This document shows positions 14,452-22,127 of a stretch of 25,061 bases of DNA, in pieces. A program made the translations under genes and the position numbers. This DNA is from JACKNG01 sp040904625 (GTDB taxonomy: Bacteria; Pseudomonadota; Gammaproteobacteria; Ga0077536), in assembly GCA_040904625.1 (NCBI GenBank), contig JBBDTC010000215.1:1-25061 (forward strand), in the 5' to 3' direction. Under the pieces are notes generated by a model. The model was not told where the DNA came from and did no database searches. It was given only the letters and a program-made list of their open reading frames with translations. How positions within the stretch are numbered: the first letter of the stretch is position 1; each line of letters opens with the position of its first letter.

Positions 14452-15795
14452 TCAGCGGCGGCCGTATCCTTTGAGATTTCGTTTCTTCATGAGCCCGTCG
14501 TACTGATGGGACATGAGATGCGCCTGCACCTGGGACATGAAATCCATCACCACCACGACGATGATGAGCAGCGAAGTGCCGCCAAAATAAAACGGCACGT
14601 TGAGCTCCAGGATGAGGAATTCGGGCAGTAGGCAAACGCCGGTAATGTAGACTGCGCCGGCCGCCGTCAGGCGTGTCATAACGCCGTCGATGTAGCGCGA
14701 GGTCTGTTCGCCGGGACGGATACCCGGAATGAACGCACCGGAACGCTTGAGATTATCGGCCATCTCTTTCGGATTGAACACCAGCGCGGTGTAGAAAAAG
14801 CAGAAAAAGATGATCGCGGCCGCATAGAGCAACACGTACAGCGGTTGACCGGGGGAGAGCGTGTTGCTCAGGTCGCGCAGCCAGTCGAGGCCTTCGGCGT
14901 TACCGAACCAGCCGGCAATGGTGGCCGGGAACAGAATGATGCTGGAGGCGAAAATCGGCGGGATGACGCCAGCCATGTTGAGCTTGAGCGGCAGATTGGT
15001 GCTCTGCCCGCCGTAGACCTCGCGGCCGCGCTGCTGCTTGGCGTAGTTGACCGTGATGCGGCGCTGCGCGCGCTCGACGAAGACGACGAAACCCGTCACC
15101 GCCACCGCCAGTGCCAGCAGGAGCAGTACCAGCAGGATGGAGAGCTCGCCGGTGCGGGACAATTCCAGGGTGCCGGCGACGGCCTGCGGGAGCCCGGCGA
15201 CGATACCGGCGAAAATGATCATGGAAATGCCGTTGCCGATGCCGCGTTCGGTCACCTGCTCGCCCAACCACATCAGAAACAGTGTGCCGGTGACGAGCGT
15301 CGCCACACAGGTGACCTTGAACGCGAGGCCCGGGTTGATGACGAGATTCATGCCGGCCGCGGTCTGCTGTTCGAGCATGACCGAGACGCCGATGGCCTGG
15401 AACAGGGCCAGCACCACCGTGAAATAGCGCGTGTACTGGTTGATCTTGCGCCGCCCGGCCTCGCCTTCCTTCTTGATCTGCTCGAGCTTGGGGTGCACCA
15501 CGCTCAACAGCTGCATGATGATGGAGGCGGAGATGTACGGCATGATGCCGAGCGCGACAACCGAGAAGCGTTCGAGCGCACCGCCCGAGAACATGTTGAA
15601 CATGTCCAGGATCGAGCCGCGCTGCTGATCGAACAGCGCAGCCAGGGCTACCGGGTTGATGCCCGGCACCGGAATATGGGTGCAGATACGGAAGACCAGC
15701 AACGCACCGAGAAGAAACAGGATGCGCTGTCTCAGCTCGGTGAGTTTGGCCAGGCCGCCTATACCACCCGGCAGGCTTTTCGTTGCAGTCGCCAC
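14452..15795 (-). CDS. secY: protein translocase subunit SecY
   Basis: SecY, 447 aa, is the channel of the Sec translocon in the inner membrane, with SecE and SecG. About ten hydrophobic helices are visible. Family marks are RICTHIPVPGINP in the first part, ALGIMPYISASIIMQLL, and the cytoplasmic loop NPKEMADNLKRSGAFIPGIRPG. The C-terminus has LMKKRNLKGYGRR. The start is GTG 15795, two bases after the rplO stop, so translation is probably coupled to rplO. Its place at the end of the spc block is standard. Confidence 0.99.
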   Translation of the reverse strand: MATATKSLPGGIGGLAKLTELRQRILFLLGALLVFRICTHIPVPGINPVALAALFDQQRGSILDMFNMFSGGALERFSVVALGIMPYISASIIMQLLSVVHPKLEQIKKEGEAGRRKINQYTRYFTVVLALFQAIGVSVMLEQQTAAGMNLVINPGLAFKVTCVATLVTGTLFLMWLGEQVTERGIGNGISMIIFAGIVAGLPQAVAGTLELSRTGELSILLVLLLLALAVAVTGFVVFVERAQRRITVNYAKQQRGREVYGGQSTNLPLKLNMAGVIPPIFASSIILFPATIAGWFGNAEGLDWLRDLSNTLSPGQPLYVLLYAAAIIFFCFFYTALVFNPKEMADNLKRSGAFIPGIRPGEQTSRYIDGVMTRLTAAGAVYITGVCLLPEFLILELNVPFYFGGTSLLIIVVVVMDFMSQVQAHLMSHQYDGLMKKRNLKGYGRR

Positions 15796-15797
15796 GA

Positions 15798-16232
15798 TCA
15801 GTCTTCCACCCGGCCTCCGGCGGCTTCGATGAGCGCCTTGGCGCCCGCGGTCACGCCCAAGCCCTTCAGGTGCACGGCCTTTTCGATCTTGCCCGAGGCA
15901 ATGACCTTGACCCGTTCGCAGTCACCGCGAATGAGCCCGGCCATGTGCAGCGCCAGCATGTCGATGGTCTCGGCGGTCAGCCTGTTGAGTTCGTGCAGGC
16001 GGATTTCATCGACGTACTGCGCGGTGCGCGAACGGAAGCCGTATTTCGGCAGGCGGCGCTGCAGCGGCATCTGACCGCCTTCGAAACCCACCTTGTGATA
16101 GCCGCCGGCGCGGGATTTCTGTCCCTTGTGGCCGCGCCCTGCGGTCTTGCCCAGACCCGAGCCGGCACCGCGGCCGAGGCGCTTGGCCGGCTTCCTGGCG
16201 CCAGCACCCGGCTTGATTGAATTCAGGCGCAT
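15798..16232 (-). CDS. rplO: 50S ribosomal protein L15
   Basis: L15, 144 aa, is a late-assembly protein of the large subunit. The start is ATG 16232 (MRLNSIKPGAGARKPAKRLG), preceded by GGAGG at about 7 nt and 2 bp after the rpmD stop. The Gly/Arg-rich N-terminal tail (RGAGSGLGKTAGRGHKGQKS) that threads into 23S rRNA is typical. A reading frame extending upstream to 16658 overlaps rpmD and rpsE out of frame and is not part of the gene. Confidence 0.98.
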   Translation of the reverse strand: MRLNSIKPGAGARKPAKRLGRGAGSGLGKTAGRGHKGQKSRAGGYHKVGFEGGQMPLQRRLPKYGFRSRTAQYVDEIRLHELNRLTAETIDMLALHMAGLIRGDCERVKVIASGKIEKAVHLKGLGVTAGAKALIEAAGGRVED

Positions 16233-16234
16233 GG

Positions 16235-16429
16235 TCAAACCTCCTGGATGTCGAGCATGTACACGATCTTGTTGATCATGCCCCGGTTCTCGGGTGTGTC
16301 CGCGACTTCGACGCTCTGTCGGATCTTGCGCAGGCCGAGGCCGTGCGCGCAGGCCCTGTGGGCCTGGAGCCGCCCGTGCAGGCTCTTGCTCAAAGTGAGC
16401 CGCAGCTTGTTTCCAGACACTTCGATCAC
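16235..16429 (-). CDS. rpmD: 50S ribosomal protein L30
   Basis: L30, 64 aa, is a small large-subunit protein. Typical parts are LRLTLSKSLHGRLQAHRACA, GLGLRKIRQSVEVADTPENRG and the end MINKIVYMLDIQEV. It starts with GTG 16429, and its first bases overlap the rpsE stop by 4 bp (GTGA), so translation is coupled. The length is slightly above the E. coli form (59 aa). Confidence 0.96.
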   Translation of the reverse strand: MIEVSGNKLRLTLSKSLHGRLQAHRACAHGLGLRKIRQSVEVADTPENRGMINKIVYMLDIQEV

Positions 16430-16935
16430 CCCCGGATTTCTTCGACGGTCTTGCCGCGCTTGGCCGCCATCGCTTCCGGCGAGGACATGCCGCTGAGGCC
16501 CTTGATGGTGGCCTGGACGACATTGGTCGGATTCGATGTGCCGATGATCTTTGCGAGCACATTGTGAACGCCGAGCACTTCGAACACGGCGCGCATCGGG
16601 CCGCCGGCGATGATGCCGGTACCTTCGGACGCCGGCTGCATGAAGACCTTGGCTGCACCGTGCTCGCCGAGCAACGGGTACTGCAGTGTGGCGCCGTCGA
16701 GCGCGACCTCGATCATGTTCTTGCGCGCGTTCTCCATCGCTTTCTGGATGGCGACCGGCACTTCGCGGGCCTTGCCGCGGCCGAAACCCACCCGGCCGGC
16801 GCCGTCACCGACGACCGTCAGTGCAGAGAAGCCGAAAATACGGCCGCCCTTGACTACCTTGGCCACGCGGTTGACCGAGATGAGTTTTTCCAGAAAACCC
16901 TCGCTGGAGTCCTGGTTGTGATAGTTCGCACTCAT
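16426..16935 (-). CDS. rpsE: 30S ribosomal protein S5
   Basis: S5, 169 aa, acts in decoding accuracy and in mRNA entry. The N-terminal double-stranded-RNA-binding-like domain has VVKGGRIFGFSALTVVGDG and VGFGRGKAREVPVAIQKA. The C-terminal part has AGGPMRAVFEVLGVHNVLAK and SSNPTNVV-like GTSNPTNVVQATIKGL. The spectinomycin-site loop near residue 25-35 looks ordinary. It lies 14 bp after rplR and overlaps rpmD by 4 bp. Confidence 0.99.
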   Translation of the reverse strand: MSANYHNQDSSEGFLEKLISVNRVAKVVKGGRIFGFSALTVVGDGAGRVGFGRGKAREVPVAIQKAMENARKNMIEVALDGATLQYPLLGEHGAAKVFMQPASEGTGIIAGGPMRAVFEVLGVHNVLAKIIGTSNPTNVVQATIKGLSGMSSPEAMAAKRGKTVEEIRG

Positions 16936-16949
16936 GGTCTGGTGAGCTC

Positions 16950-17303
16950 CTAGAATTTCAAACCGGTTTCGCGTGCGGCATCCGCAAGCGCTTGTACGCG
17001 GCCGTGATACTTGAACCCGGAGCGATCGAACGCTACCTGGGAGACGCCGGCGGCCAGGGCCCGTTGCGCAACGAGTTTGCCGACCTCGGTGGCGGCGGCC
17101 ACGTTGCCGCCGTACACGCCGCCGGCGCGAAAGTCCTTCTCCACCGTGGACGCCGCCGCGAGCACGGCGCTGTTGTCAGCGGCGATGACCTGCGCATAGA
17201 TGTGGCGCGGCGTGCGGTGTATGCACAAGCGCGCTGCACCAAGGCTCTTGATATGCGCCCTGGTCTTGCGCCCACGACGCTGACGTGTAGCTTTCTTGTC
17301 CAT
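16950..17303 (-). CDS. rplR: 50S ribosomal protein L18
   Basis: L18, 117 aa, binds 5S rRNA together with L5. The start is ATG 17303 (MDKKATRQRRGRKTRAHIK), which matches the E. coli MDKK start and length (117 aa); an upstream in-frame ATG at 17315 would overlap the rplF stop. Conserved segments are LCIHRTPRHIYAQVIA, AASTVEKDF and FDRSGFKYHGRVQALADAAR. Confidence 0.98.
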   Translation of the reverse strand: MDKKATRQRRGRKTRAHIKSLGAARLCIHRTPRHIYAQVIAADNSAVLAAASTVEKDFRAGGVYGGNVAAATEVGKLVAQRALAAGVSQVAFDRSGFKYHGRVQALADAARETGLKF

Positions 17304-17311
17304 CGCGGCTC

Positions 17312-17845
17312 TCAATTCTTCTTCGCTTCTTTCTTGACAATCTGCTCGCCTTTGTAGCGAACACCTTTACCCTTGTAGGGTTCCGGCCGACGATAAGCCC
17401 GGATATTGGCAGCGACCTGCCCCACCCGCTGCTTGTCGATGCCACGGATGACGATTTCAGTCTGCGACGGCGTCTCGATGGTGATGCCATCCGGGATCGC
17501 GTATTCCACGGGATGGGAATAACCGAGCGACAGATTGAGCTTCGCGCCCTGCACTGCCGCGCGGTAGCCGACGCCGATGATGTCGAGCCGACGCTCGAAG
17601 CCATCGGACACGCCAACGACCATGTTGTTCAACAGCGCCCGCGTGGTCCCGCTCAGCGCATTCGCAGCCTGGGAATCGTCATTGGGCTCGACCCGGAGTT
17701 CACCGTCGTCGAGCTTGACCGATACCAGGGTGTGCGCCTCGTGGGCCAGTTCGCCCTTGCCGCCTTTGACCGTGATGCGGTGCCCGGCGATCGTGGCCTC
17801 CACACCTTTGGGCATCGGAATGGGAGACTTTCCTACTCGTGACAT
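17312..17845 (-). CDS. rplF: 50S ribosomal protein L6
   Basis: L6, 177 aa, lies near the factor-binding site of the large subunit. It has the two repeated alpha/beta domains, with MSRVGKSPIPMPKGVEATI at the start and the C-terminal RRPEPYKGKGVRYKGEQIV motif. Length equals the E. coli protein. It starts 12 bp after rpsH and is followed by rplR with an 8-bp gap. Confidence 0.99.
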   Translation of the reverse strand: MSRVGKSPIPMPKGVEATIAGHRITVKGGKGELAHEAHTLVSVKLDDGELRVEPNDDSQAANALSGTTRALLNNMVVGVSDGFERRLDIIGVGYRAAVQGAKLNLSLGYSHPVEYAIPDGITIETPSQTEIVIRGIDKQRVGQVAANIRAYRRPEPYKGKGVRYKGEQIVKKEAKKN

Positions 17846-17857
17846 GGTTGACGGTCC

Positions 17858-18253
17858 TCAATACACCGAGCAGATGACTTCGCCGCCGATACCCTGGGCG
17901 CGGGCATCGCGGTCGCTCATCAGGCCCTTGGAAGTCGACACGATTGCGACGCCGAGGCCGCCGACGACCGTGGGCAGCTCGTCTTTCGCGCGATACACGC
18001 GCAGTCCCGGGCGGCTGATCCGCTTGATGCGCTCGATGACCGGCTTGCCCTGGTAGTACTTGAGCTCGATCGTCAGTTGCCGCTTGGGCTCTTCACCCTC
18101 GATGCGGCAATCGAGAATGTAGCCTTCCTTCTTCAGCACTTCGGCAATCGCCGCCTTGCCGCGGGAGGCCGGCATCGTCACTTCGCGTTTCGCGCGTGCC
18201 TGCGCGTTGCGCAAACGGGTCAGCATGTCGCTGATGGGGTCTTGCATGCTCAT
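17858..18253 (-). CDS. rpsH: 30S ribosomal protein S8
   Basis: S8, 131 aa, is a primary 16S rRNA binder and in E. coli the autogenous repressor of the spc operon. The start is ATG 18253 (MSMQDPISDMLTRLRNAQ), matching the E. coli MSMQDPI start. The frame stays open to 18364, but that part overlaps rpsN. Conserved C-terminal blocks are RISRPGLRVYRAKDELP, VVGGLGVAIVSTSKGLMSD and GIGGEVICSVY. Confidence 0.98.
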   Translation of the reverse strand: MSMQDPISDMLTRLRNAQARAKREVTMPASRGKAAIAEVLKKEGYILDCRIEGEEPKRQLTIELKYYQGKPVIERIKRISRPGLRVYRAKDELPTVVGGLGVAIVSTSKGLMSDRDARAQGIGGEVICSVY

Positions 18254-18269
18254 GGTGCTTTCCGTCCTG

Positions 18270-18575
18270 TTACCAGCTCGCCTTGACCAGGCCCGGGATG
18301 TCTCCCTGCATCGCCAGGCGGCGCAGTTCGTTGCGGCCCAAACCGAATTTCCGGTAGTAGCCATGCGGCCGGCCCGTCAAGCGACAGCGGTTGCGCAGGC
18401 GTGTCTTGCTCGAGTCGCGCGGCAGCTTCTGCAGGCGTGCGCGGGCGTCTTCGCGGTCGTCATACGAGCGCTCTTCGTCTTTAATGATCGCTTTGAGTTC
18501 GACACGTCGCGCGGCGTACTTCTTCGCCAACTGGGCGCGCTTGATCTCGCGATTGATCATCGATTTCTTGGCCAT
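18270..18575 (-). CDS. rpsN: 30S ribosomal protein S14 (zinc-free type)
   Basis: S14, 101 aa, is in the head of the 30S. The start MAKKSMINREIKRAQLAKKY and the core RNRCRLTGRPHGYYRKFGL followed by ELRRLAMQGDIPGL are typical. The CxxC pairs of zinc-type S14 are absent, and the length matches the long zinc-independent form usual in proteobacteria. Unlike S4 and S14, L36 in this cluster keeps its zinc ligands. Confidence 0.98.
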   Translation of the reverse strand: MAKKSMINREIKRAQLAKKYAARRVELKAIIKDEERSYDDREDARARLQKLPRDSSKTRLRNRCRLTGRPHGYYRKFGLGRNELRRLAMQGDIPGLVKASW

Positions 18576-18585
18576 GATCCTGTCC

Positions 18586-19125
18586 TTAACTGCGCAGGGG
18601 GAAACGGAACGCGTGCAGCAATGCCCGCCCTTCCTCGTCCGTGCGCGCGGTGGTGGTGATGCAGATATCCATGCCGCGCAGCGTATCTATCTTGTCGTAG
18701 TCGATTTCCGGGAAGATGATCTGCTCACGGACACCCATGTTGTAGTTGCCGTGACCGTCGAAAGCGCGCGAATTGAGTCCGCGGAAGTCGCGGATTCGCG
18801 GTATCGCGACGCTGATCAGCCGGTCGAGGAATTCGTACATCCGCTCCCGACGCAGCGTCACCTTGGCGCCGATGGGCCAGCCGTCGCGGATCTTGAAACC
18901 GGCGATGGATTTGCGCGCCAGGGTCACAATCGGCTGCTGACCCGAAATCAGACGGAGGTCCTTCACCGCGTGCTCGATGATTTTCTTGTCACCAACGGCC
19001 TCGCCCAGACCCATGTTCAGGGTGATCTTGGTAACTCTCGGGATCTGCATGGCGCTGCCGTACTGGAACTTCTCCATCAGCTCCTTGGCAACGGTCTCCC
19101 GGTAAAATTCTTCCAGCCTCGACAT
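18586..19125 (-). CDS. rplE: 50S ribosomal protein L5
   Basis: L5, 179 aa, binds 5S rRNA and bridges to S13 in the 30S head. Conserved blocks are IPRVTKITLNMGLGEAVGDK, ITGQ-like ISGQQPIVTLARKSIAGFKI, GAKVTLRRERMYEFLDRL and RDFRGLNSRAFDGHGNYNMG. Length equals the E. coli protein. It lies 17 bp after rplX and 10 bp before rpsN. Confidence 0.99.
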   Translation of the reverse strand: MSRLEEFYRETVAKELMEKFQYGSAMQIPRVTKITLNMGLGEAVGDKKIIEHAVKDLRLISGQQPIVTLARKSIAGFKIRDGWPIGAKVTLRRERMYEFLDRLISVAIPRIRDFRGLNSRAFDGHGNYNMGVREQIIFPEIDYDKIDTLRGMDICITTTARTDEEGRALLHAFRFPLRS

Positions 19126-19142
19126 CTCTCTGAACCTCGGAA

Positions 19143-19460
19143 TTAAGCGTCGACGACTTCGCCGTTCGATTTGAAAAAGCGCACCTTGCGGCCATCCTCG
19201 AGTGAACGGAAGCCGATGCGGTCGGGCTTTTGCGTCACCGGGTTGAACAGGGCGAGATTGGAAACCTGAATCGGTGCTTCCTTCTCGACGATACCGCCGG
19301 GCGCACCCATCTGGGGGTTCGGCTTGGTATGCCGCTTGACCAGATTCACGCCCTCGACGATCACCCGGTCATTCGGGAATATCCGCATCACCGTTCCGCG
19401 TTTGCCTCGGTCACGCCCGGTGAGGACATAGACCTCGTCACCTTTTCTGATCTTGTTCAT
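19143..19460 (-). CDS. rplX: 50S ribosomal protein L24
   Basis: L24, 105 aa, is an assembly-initiating protein near the exit tunnel. The KOW motif is at the N-terminus (KGDEVYVLTGRDRGKRGTVM). Then come VEGVNLVKRHTKPN and EAPIQVSNLALFNP. The start is ATG 19460, 22 bp after rplN. Confidence 0.98.
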   Translation of the reverse strand: MNKIRKGDEVYVLTGRDRGKRGTVMRIFPNDRVIVEGVNLVKRHTKPNPQMGAPGGIVEKEAPIQVSNLALFNPVTQKPDRIGFRSLEDGRKVRFFKSNGEVVDA

Positions 19461-19482
19461 CTGTGCTCTCTCTGCGCCCGCC

Positions 19483-19851
19483 CTACAGGACTTCCGGGGC
19501 CAGCGATACGATACGCATGAATTTCTCGCCGCGCAGTTCGCGCGTCACCGGCCCGAAGATGCGCGTTCCGACCGGGTTGAGCTGCTTGTCGAGCAGCACC
19601 GCGGCATTGCCGTCGAAGCGGATCAGCGAACCGTCAGGGCGGCGCACACCTTTGCGGGTACGCACCACCACGGCGTTGAAGACTTCGCCCTTCTTGACCT
19701 TGCCACGCGGAATCGCTTCCTTGACCGTGACCTTGATGACATCGCCGATGCCGGCGTAGCGGCGCTTCGAGCCGCCCAGCACCTTGATACACATCAGGCG
19801 TCGCGCACCGCTGTTGTCGGCGGCATCGAGCATGCTTTGCATCTGAATCAT
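19483..19851 (-). CDS. rplN: 50S ribosomal protein L14
   Basis: L14, 122 aa, forms a bridge to the 30S and binds assembly factors such as RsfS. The start MIQMQSMLDAADNSGARRLM, the middle IPRGKVKKGEVFNAVVVRTR and the end LRGEKFMRIVSLAPEVL are all classical. It is the first gene of the spc block, 34 bp after rpsQ. No promoter stands out in that short gap. Confidence 0.99.
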   Translation of the reverse strand: MIQMQSMLDAADNSGARRLMCIKVLGGSKRRYAGIGDVIKVTVKEAIPRGKVKKGEVFNAVVVRTRKGVRRPDGSLIRFDGNAAVLLDKQLNPVGTRIFGPVTRELRGEKFMRIVSLAPEVL

Positions 19852-19885
19852 GATTTACTCCAGAACTTACCTTCGCGACGCCCGG

Positions 19886-20152
19886 TCAGACCTGCGTCGC
19901 TCGCTCGATGACTCGCTGCAGCCGCCAGCTCTTGTGCTTGGACAGCGGGCGACATTCCTCGATGGCGACCATGTCGCCTTCGAGGCATTCATTGTTTTCG
20001 TCATGCGCCATGAAGTTGGTCGATTTGCGGACATACTTCCGGTACAAGGGATGCTCCACTCGACGTTCTATCTTGACGGTGATCGTCTTGTCCATGCGGT
20101 TGCTGATCACTTGACCGACCAGCGTGCGCGCTTGTTTGCTCGTGTCATTCAT
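19886..20152 (-). CDS. rpsQ: 30S ribosomal protein S17
   Basis: S17, 88 aa, is an OB-fold primary 16S rRNA binder. Conserved parts are RTLVGQVISNRMDKTITVKI, HPLYRKYVRKSTNFMAHDE and IEECRPLSKHKSWRLQRVIE. It starts with ATG 20152, overlapping the rpmC stop by 4 bp (ATGA), so translation is coupled. It is the last gene of the S10 block. Confidence 0.98.
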   Translation of the reverse strand: MNDTSKQARTLVGQVISNRMDKTITVKIERRVEHPLYRKYVRKSTNFMAHDENNECLEGDMVAIEECRPLSKHKSWRLQRVIERATQV

Positions 20153-20352
20153 GCAGCATCACTCCGGCGGCGTTCTTCCAGGATGGTTTTGATACGAGCG
20201 ATGTCCCTGCGGGTCTCGCGGACTTCACTCGAGCGCGCCGGCTGCTGGCCGAGGCCACTTTGCATGCGCATGTTGAACTGTTTGCGCCGCAGTTCAAGCA
20301 GCAGGCTCGACAGCTCTTCGACGCTTTTCGTGCGTAATTCGCTTGCAATCAT
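20149..20352 (-). CDS. rpmC: 50S ribosomal protein L29
   Basis: L29, 67 aa, is a two-helix protein near the exit tunnel, beside L23. The start is ATG 20352 (MIASELRTKSVEELSSLLLE), which overlaps the rplP stop by one base (TGATG). The family mark RKQFNMRMQSGLGQ and the later RETRRDIARIKTIL are present. A longer frame upstream lies inside rplP and is not real. Confidence 0.97.
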   Translation of the reverse strand: MIASELRTKSVEELSSLLLELRRKQFNMRMQSGLGQQPARSSEVRETRRDIARIKTILEERRRSDAA

Positions 20353-20765
20353 CACAGCACCGTCCGCGTCGTGAACTTCGTCAGTACGGGCAGCTTGGCA
20401 CTCGCCAGGCGCATCGCTTCGCGTGCGACCTCCTCGGTCGTACCTTCCATTTCGTAGAGCACCGTGCCGGGTTTGACCTGGGCAACCCAATATTCGACGT
20501 TGCCCTTACCCTTGCCCTGGCGCACCTCGAGCGGCTTTTTCGAAACCGGCTTGTCGGGAAAGATGCGGATCCAGACCTTCGCGCCGCGCTTCACGTGACG
20601 GGTGATGGCGCGTCGCGCCGCCTCGATCTGGCGCGCGGTGACCCGGCCGCCGGTCGTCGCCTTGAGCGCATACTCTCCAAAGCTGACCCGCGCGCCGCGC
20701 TGAGCGAGGCCGCGATTACGGCCTTTTTGCTGTTTCCGGTACTTGGTGTTCTTGGGTTGCAGCAT
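20352..20765 (-). CDS. rplP: 50S ribosomal protein L16
   Basis: L16, 137 aa, organises the A-site tRNA region of the 50S. The start is MLQPKNTKYRKQQKGRNRG. Then come WIRIFPDKPVSKKPLEVRQG and KGNVEYWVAQVKPGTVLYEM. The Arg in EVRQGKGKG lies at the position that E. coli hydroxylates (Arg81). Length is near the E. coli 136. It follows rpsC by 30 bp. Confidence 0.99.
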   Translation of the reverse strand: MLQPKNTKYRKQQKGRNRGLAQRGARVSFGEYALKATTGGRVTARQIEAARRAITRHVKRGAKVWIRIFPDKPVSKKPLEVRQGKGKGNVEYWVAQVKPGTVLYEMEGTTEEVAREAMRLASAKLPVLTKFTTRTVL

Positions 20766-20795
20766 GATTAGCTTTCCTGTTCTCTGGGCGCGGCG

Positions 20796-21470
20796 TCAGG
20801 CCGCACTCGTCTCGGCTTCTTCGACTACGGGCTCTTCGACCTTGGTCACGATTTCGCCCTTGAAGATCCAGACCTTCACCCCGATCACACCGTAGGTGGT
20901 GCGTGCTTCCGCGAAGCCGTAATCGATGTCGGCACGCAGTGTGTGCAGCGGCACACGGCCCTCGCGGTACCATTCGGAACGCGCGATCTCGGCCCCGTTC
21001 AGGCGCCCTGCGACATTGATCTTGATGCCCTCCGCGCCGAGACGCATGGTGTTCGACACGGCGCGCTTCATGGCGCGCCGGAACATGATGCGGCGCTCGA
21101 GCTGCTGGGCCACCGATTCCGCCACCAGGTAGGCATCGAGTTCCGGCTTGCGAATTTCCTCGACGGTGATGTGCGCCGGCACGCCCATGAGTTTCGACAC
21201 TTGCTTGCGCAGCGCTTCGATATCCTCGCCCTTCTTGCCGATCACGATCCCCGGGCGCGCGGTATGGATGACGATGCGCGCGTTGTTCGCCGGGCGTTCG
21301 ATCTGGATGCGGCTGACCGAAGCGTGCGAGAGCTTCTTGCGCAGGAATTCGCGCACCTCGAGATCCAGGTTGAGGTAGTCGGCATAGTGTTTGGTGTCGG
21401 CATACCACGTCGACGTCCAGTCTTTGACGATGCCGAGGCGAATGCCGTACGGATGTACTTTCTGTCCCAT
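20796..21470 (-). CDS. rpsC: 30S ribosomal protein S3
   Basis: S3, 224 aa, lines the mRNA entry channel with S4 and S5. The start is MGQKVHPYGIRLGIVKDWTS. The KH domain is at about 39-107, with the GxxG-type loop VIGKKGEDIEALRK. The C-terminal domain has AEIARSEWYREGRVPLHTLR and DYGFAEARTTYGVIGVKVWI. The acidic tail after residue 210 is variable in the family. It starts 4 bp after the rplV stop. Confidence 0.99.
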   Translation of the reverse strand: MGQKVHPYGIRLGIVKDWTSTWYADTKHYADYLNLDLEVREFLRKKLSHASVSRIQIERPANNARIVIHTARPGIVIGKKGEDIEALRKQVSKLMGVPAHITVEEIRKPELDAYLVAESVAQQLERRIMFRRAMKRAVSNTMRLGAEGIKINVAGRLNGAEIARSEWYREGRVPLHTLRADIDYGFAEARTTYGVIGVKVWIFKGEIVTKVEEPVVEEAETSAA

Positions 21471-21474
21471 GGCT

Positions 21475-21813
21475 CTATTGCCCCATCTCTTCCACGGTTA
21501 CGGTGACGTGGCTCGTGCGTTTCAGGATCTTCGCCGCGCGGCCGCGTGCGCGGGCGCGCCAGCGCTTCATGGTCGGCCCCTCGTCGACGCAGATACGGCT
21601 CACCTTGAGCTCGTCGACGTCGGCGCCATCGTTGTGTTCGGCGTTGGCGATGGCGGATTCCAGGACCTTCTTGATCATGTGCGCCGCCTTCTTGTTACTG
21701 AACGCGAGCAAGTTGATGGCCTGCTCGACAGGCAGACCGCGGACCTGATCGGCCACCAGGCGCATCTTCTGCGCAGCCATCCTCGCGTTCTTCAGTTTTG
21801 CTTGGGTTGCCAT
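21475..21813 (-). CDS. rplV: 50S ribosomal protein L22
   Basis: L22, 112 aa, has a long beta-hairpin that lines the exit tunnel and can affect macrolide response. The family blocks are ARMAAQKMRLVADQVRGLPV, LLAFSNKKAAHMIKKVLESA and AEHNDGADVDELKVSRICVD. The hairpin tip region GPTMKRWRARARGRA looks ordinary, with no visible insertion or deletion. It lies 27 bp after rpsS. Confidence 0.98.
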   Translation of the reverse strand: MATQAKLKNARMAAQKMRLVADQVRGLPVEQAINLLAFSNKKAAHMIKKVLESAIANAEHNDGADVDELKVSRICVDEGPTMKRWRARARGRAAKILKRTSHVTVTVEEMGQ

Positions 21814-21840
21814 TGAACTGTTACCTGTGCGCCGAACGCA

Positions 21841-22113
21841 TCATCGGGATTTCTTGTCTGCGATGTGGCCGCGGAACGTGCGCGTCGGCGCGAATTCGCC
21901 TAGCTTGTGCCCGACCATGTTCTCGCTGATATAGACCGGCATATGCTGGCGCCCGTTGTGCACGGCGATGGTCAGACCGACCATGTCGGGCATGATCAGG
22001 GACCGGCGGGACCACGTCTTGAGGGGACGCTTGTCGTTCCTGGCCCGTGCCTCCTCGACTTTTTTCACGAGGTGGTGATCCACGAAAGGACCCTTTTTAA
22101 TCGAACGCGGCAT
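21841..22113 (-). CDS. rpsS: 30S ribosomal protein S19
   Basis: S19, 90 aa, is in the 30S head with S13. It starts MPRSIKKGPFVDHHLVKKVE and continues with KTWSRRSLIMPDMVGLTIAV, HNGRQHMPVYISENMVGHKL and GEFAPTRTFRGH, all highly conserved. It lies 14 bp after rplB. Confidence 0.99.
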   Translation of the reverse strand: MPRSIKKGPFVDHHLVKKVEEARARNDKRPLKTWSRRSLIMPDMVGLTIAVHNGRQHMPVYISENMVGHKLGEFAPTRTFRGHIADKKSR

Positions 22114-22127
22114 GCTCTCCTCCGCTC

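Noticed and set aside
14845..16074. 409-aa plus-strand open frame
   Set aside because: It is antisense to secY and rplO, with a strongly charged, low-complexity composition.
16233..16658. N-terminal extension of the L15 frame
   Set aside because: It overlaps rpmD and rpsE in another frame. The true start at 16232 has GGAGG before it and matches the family.
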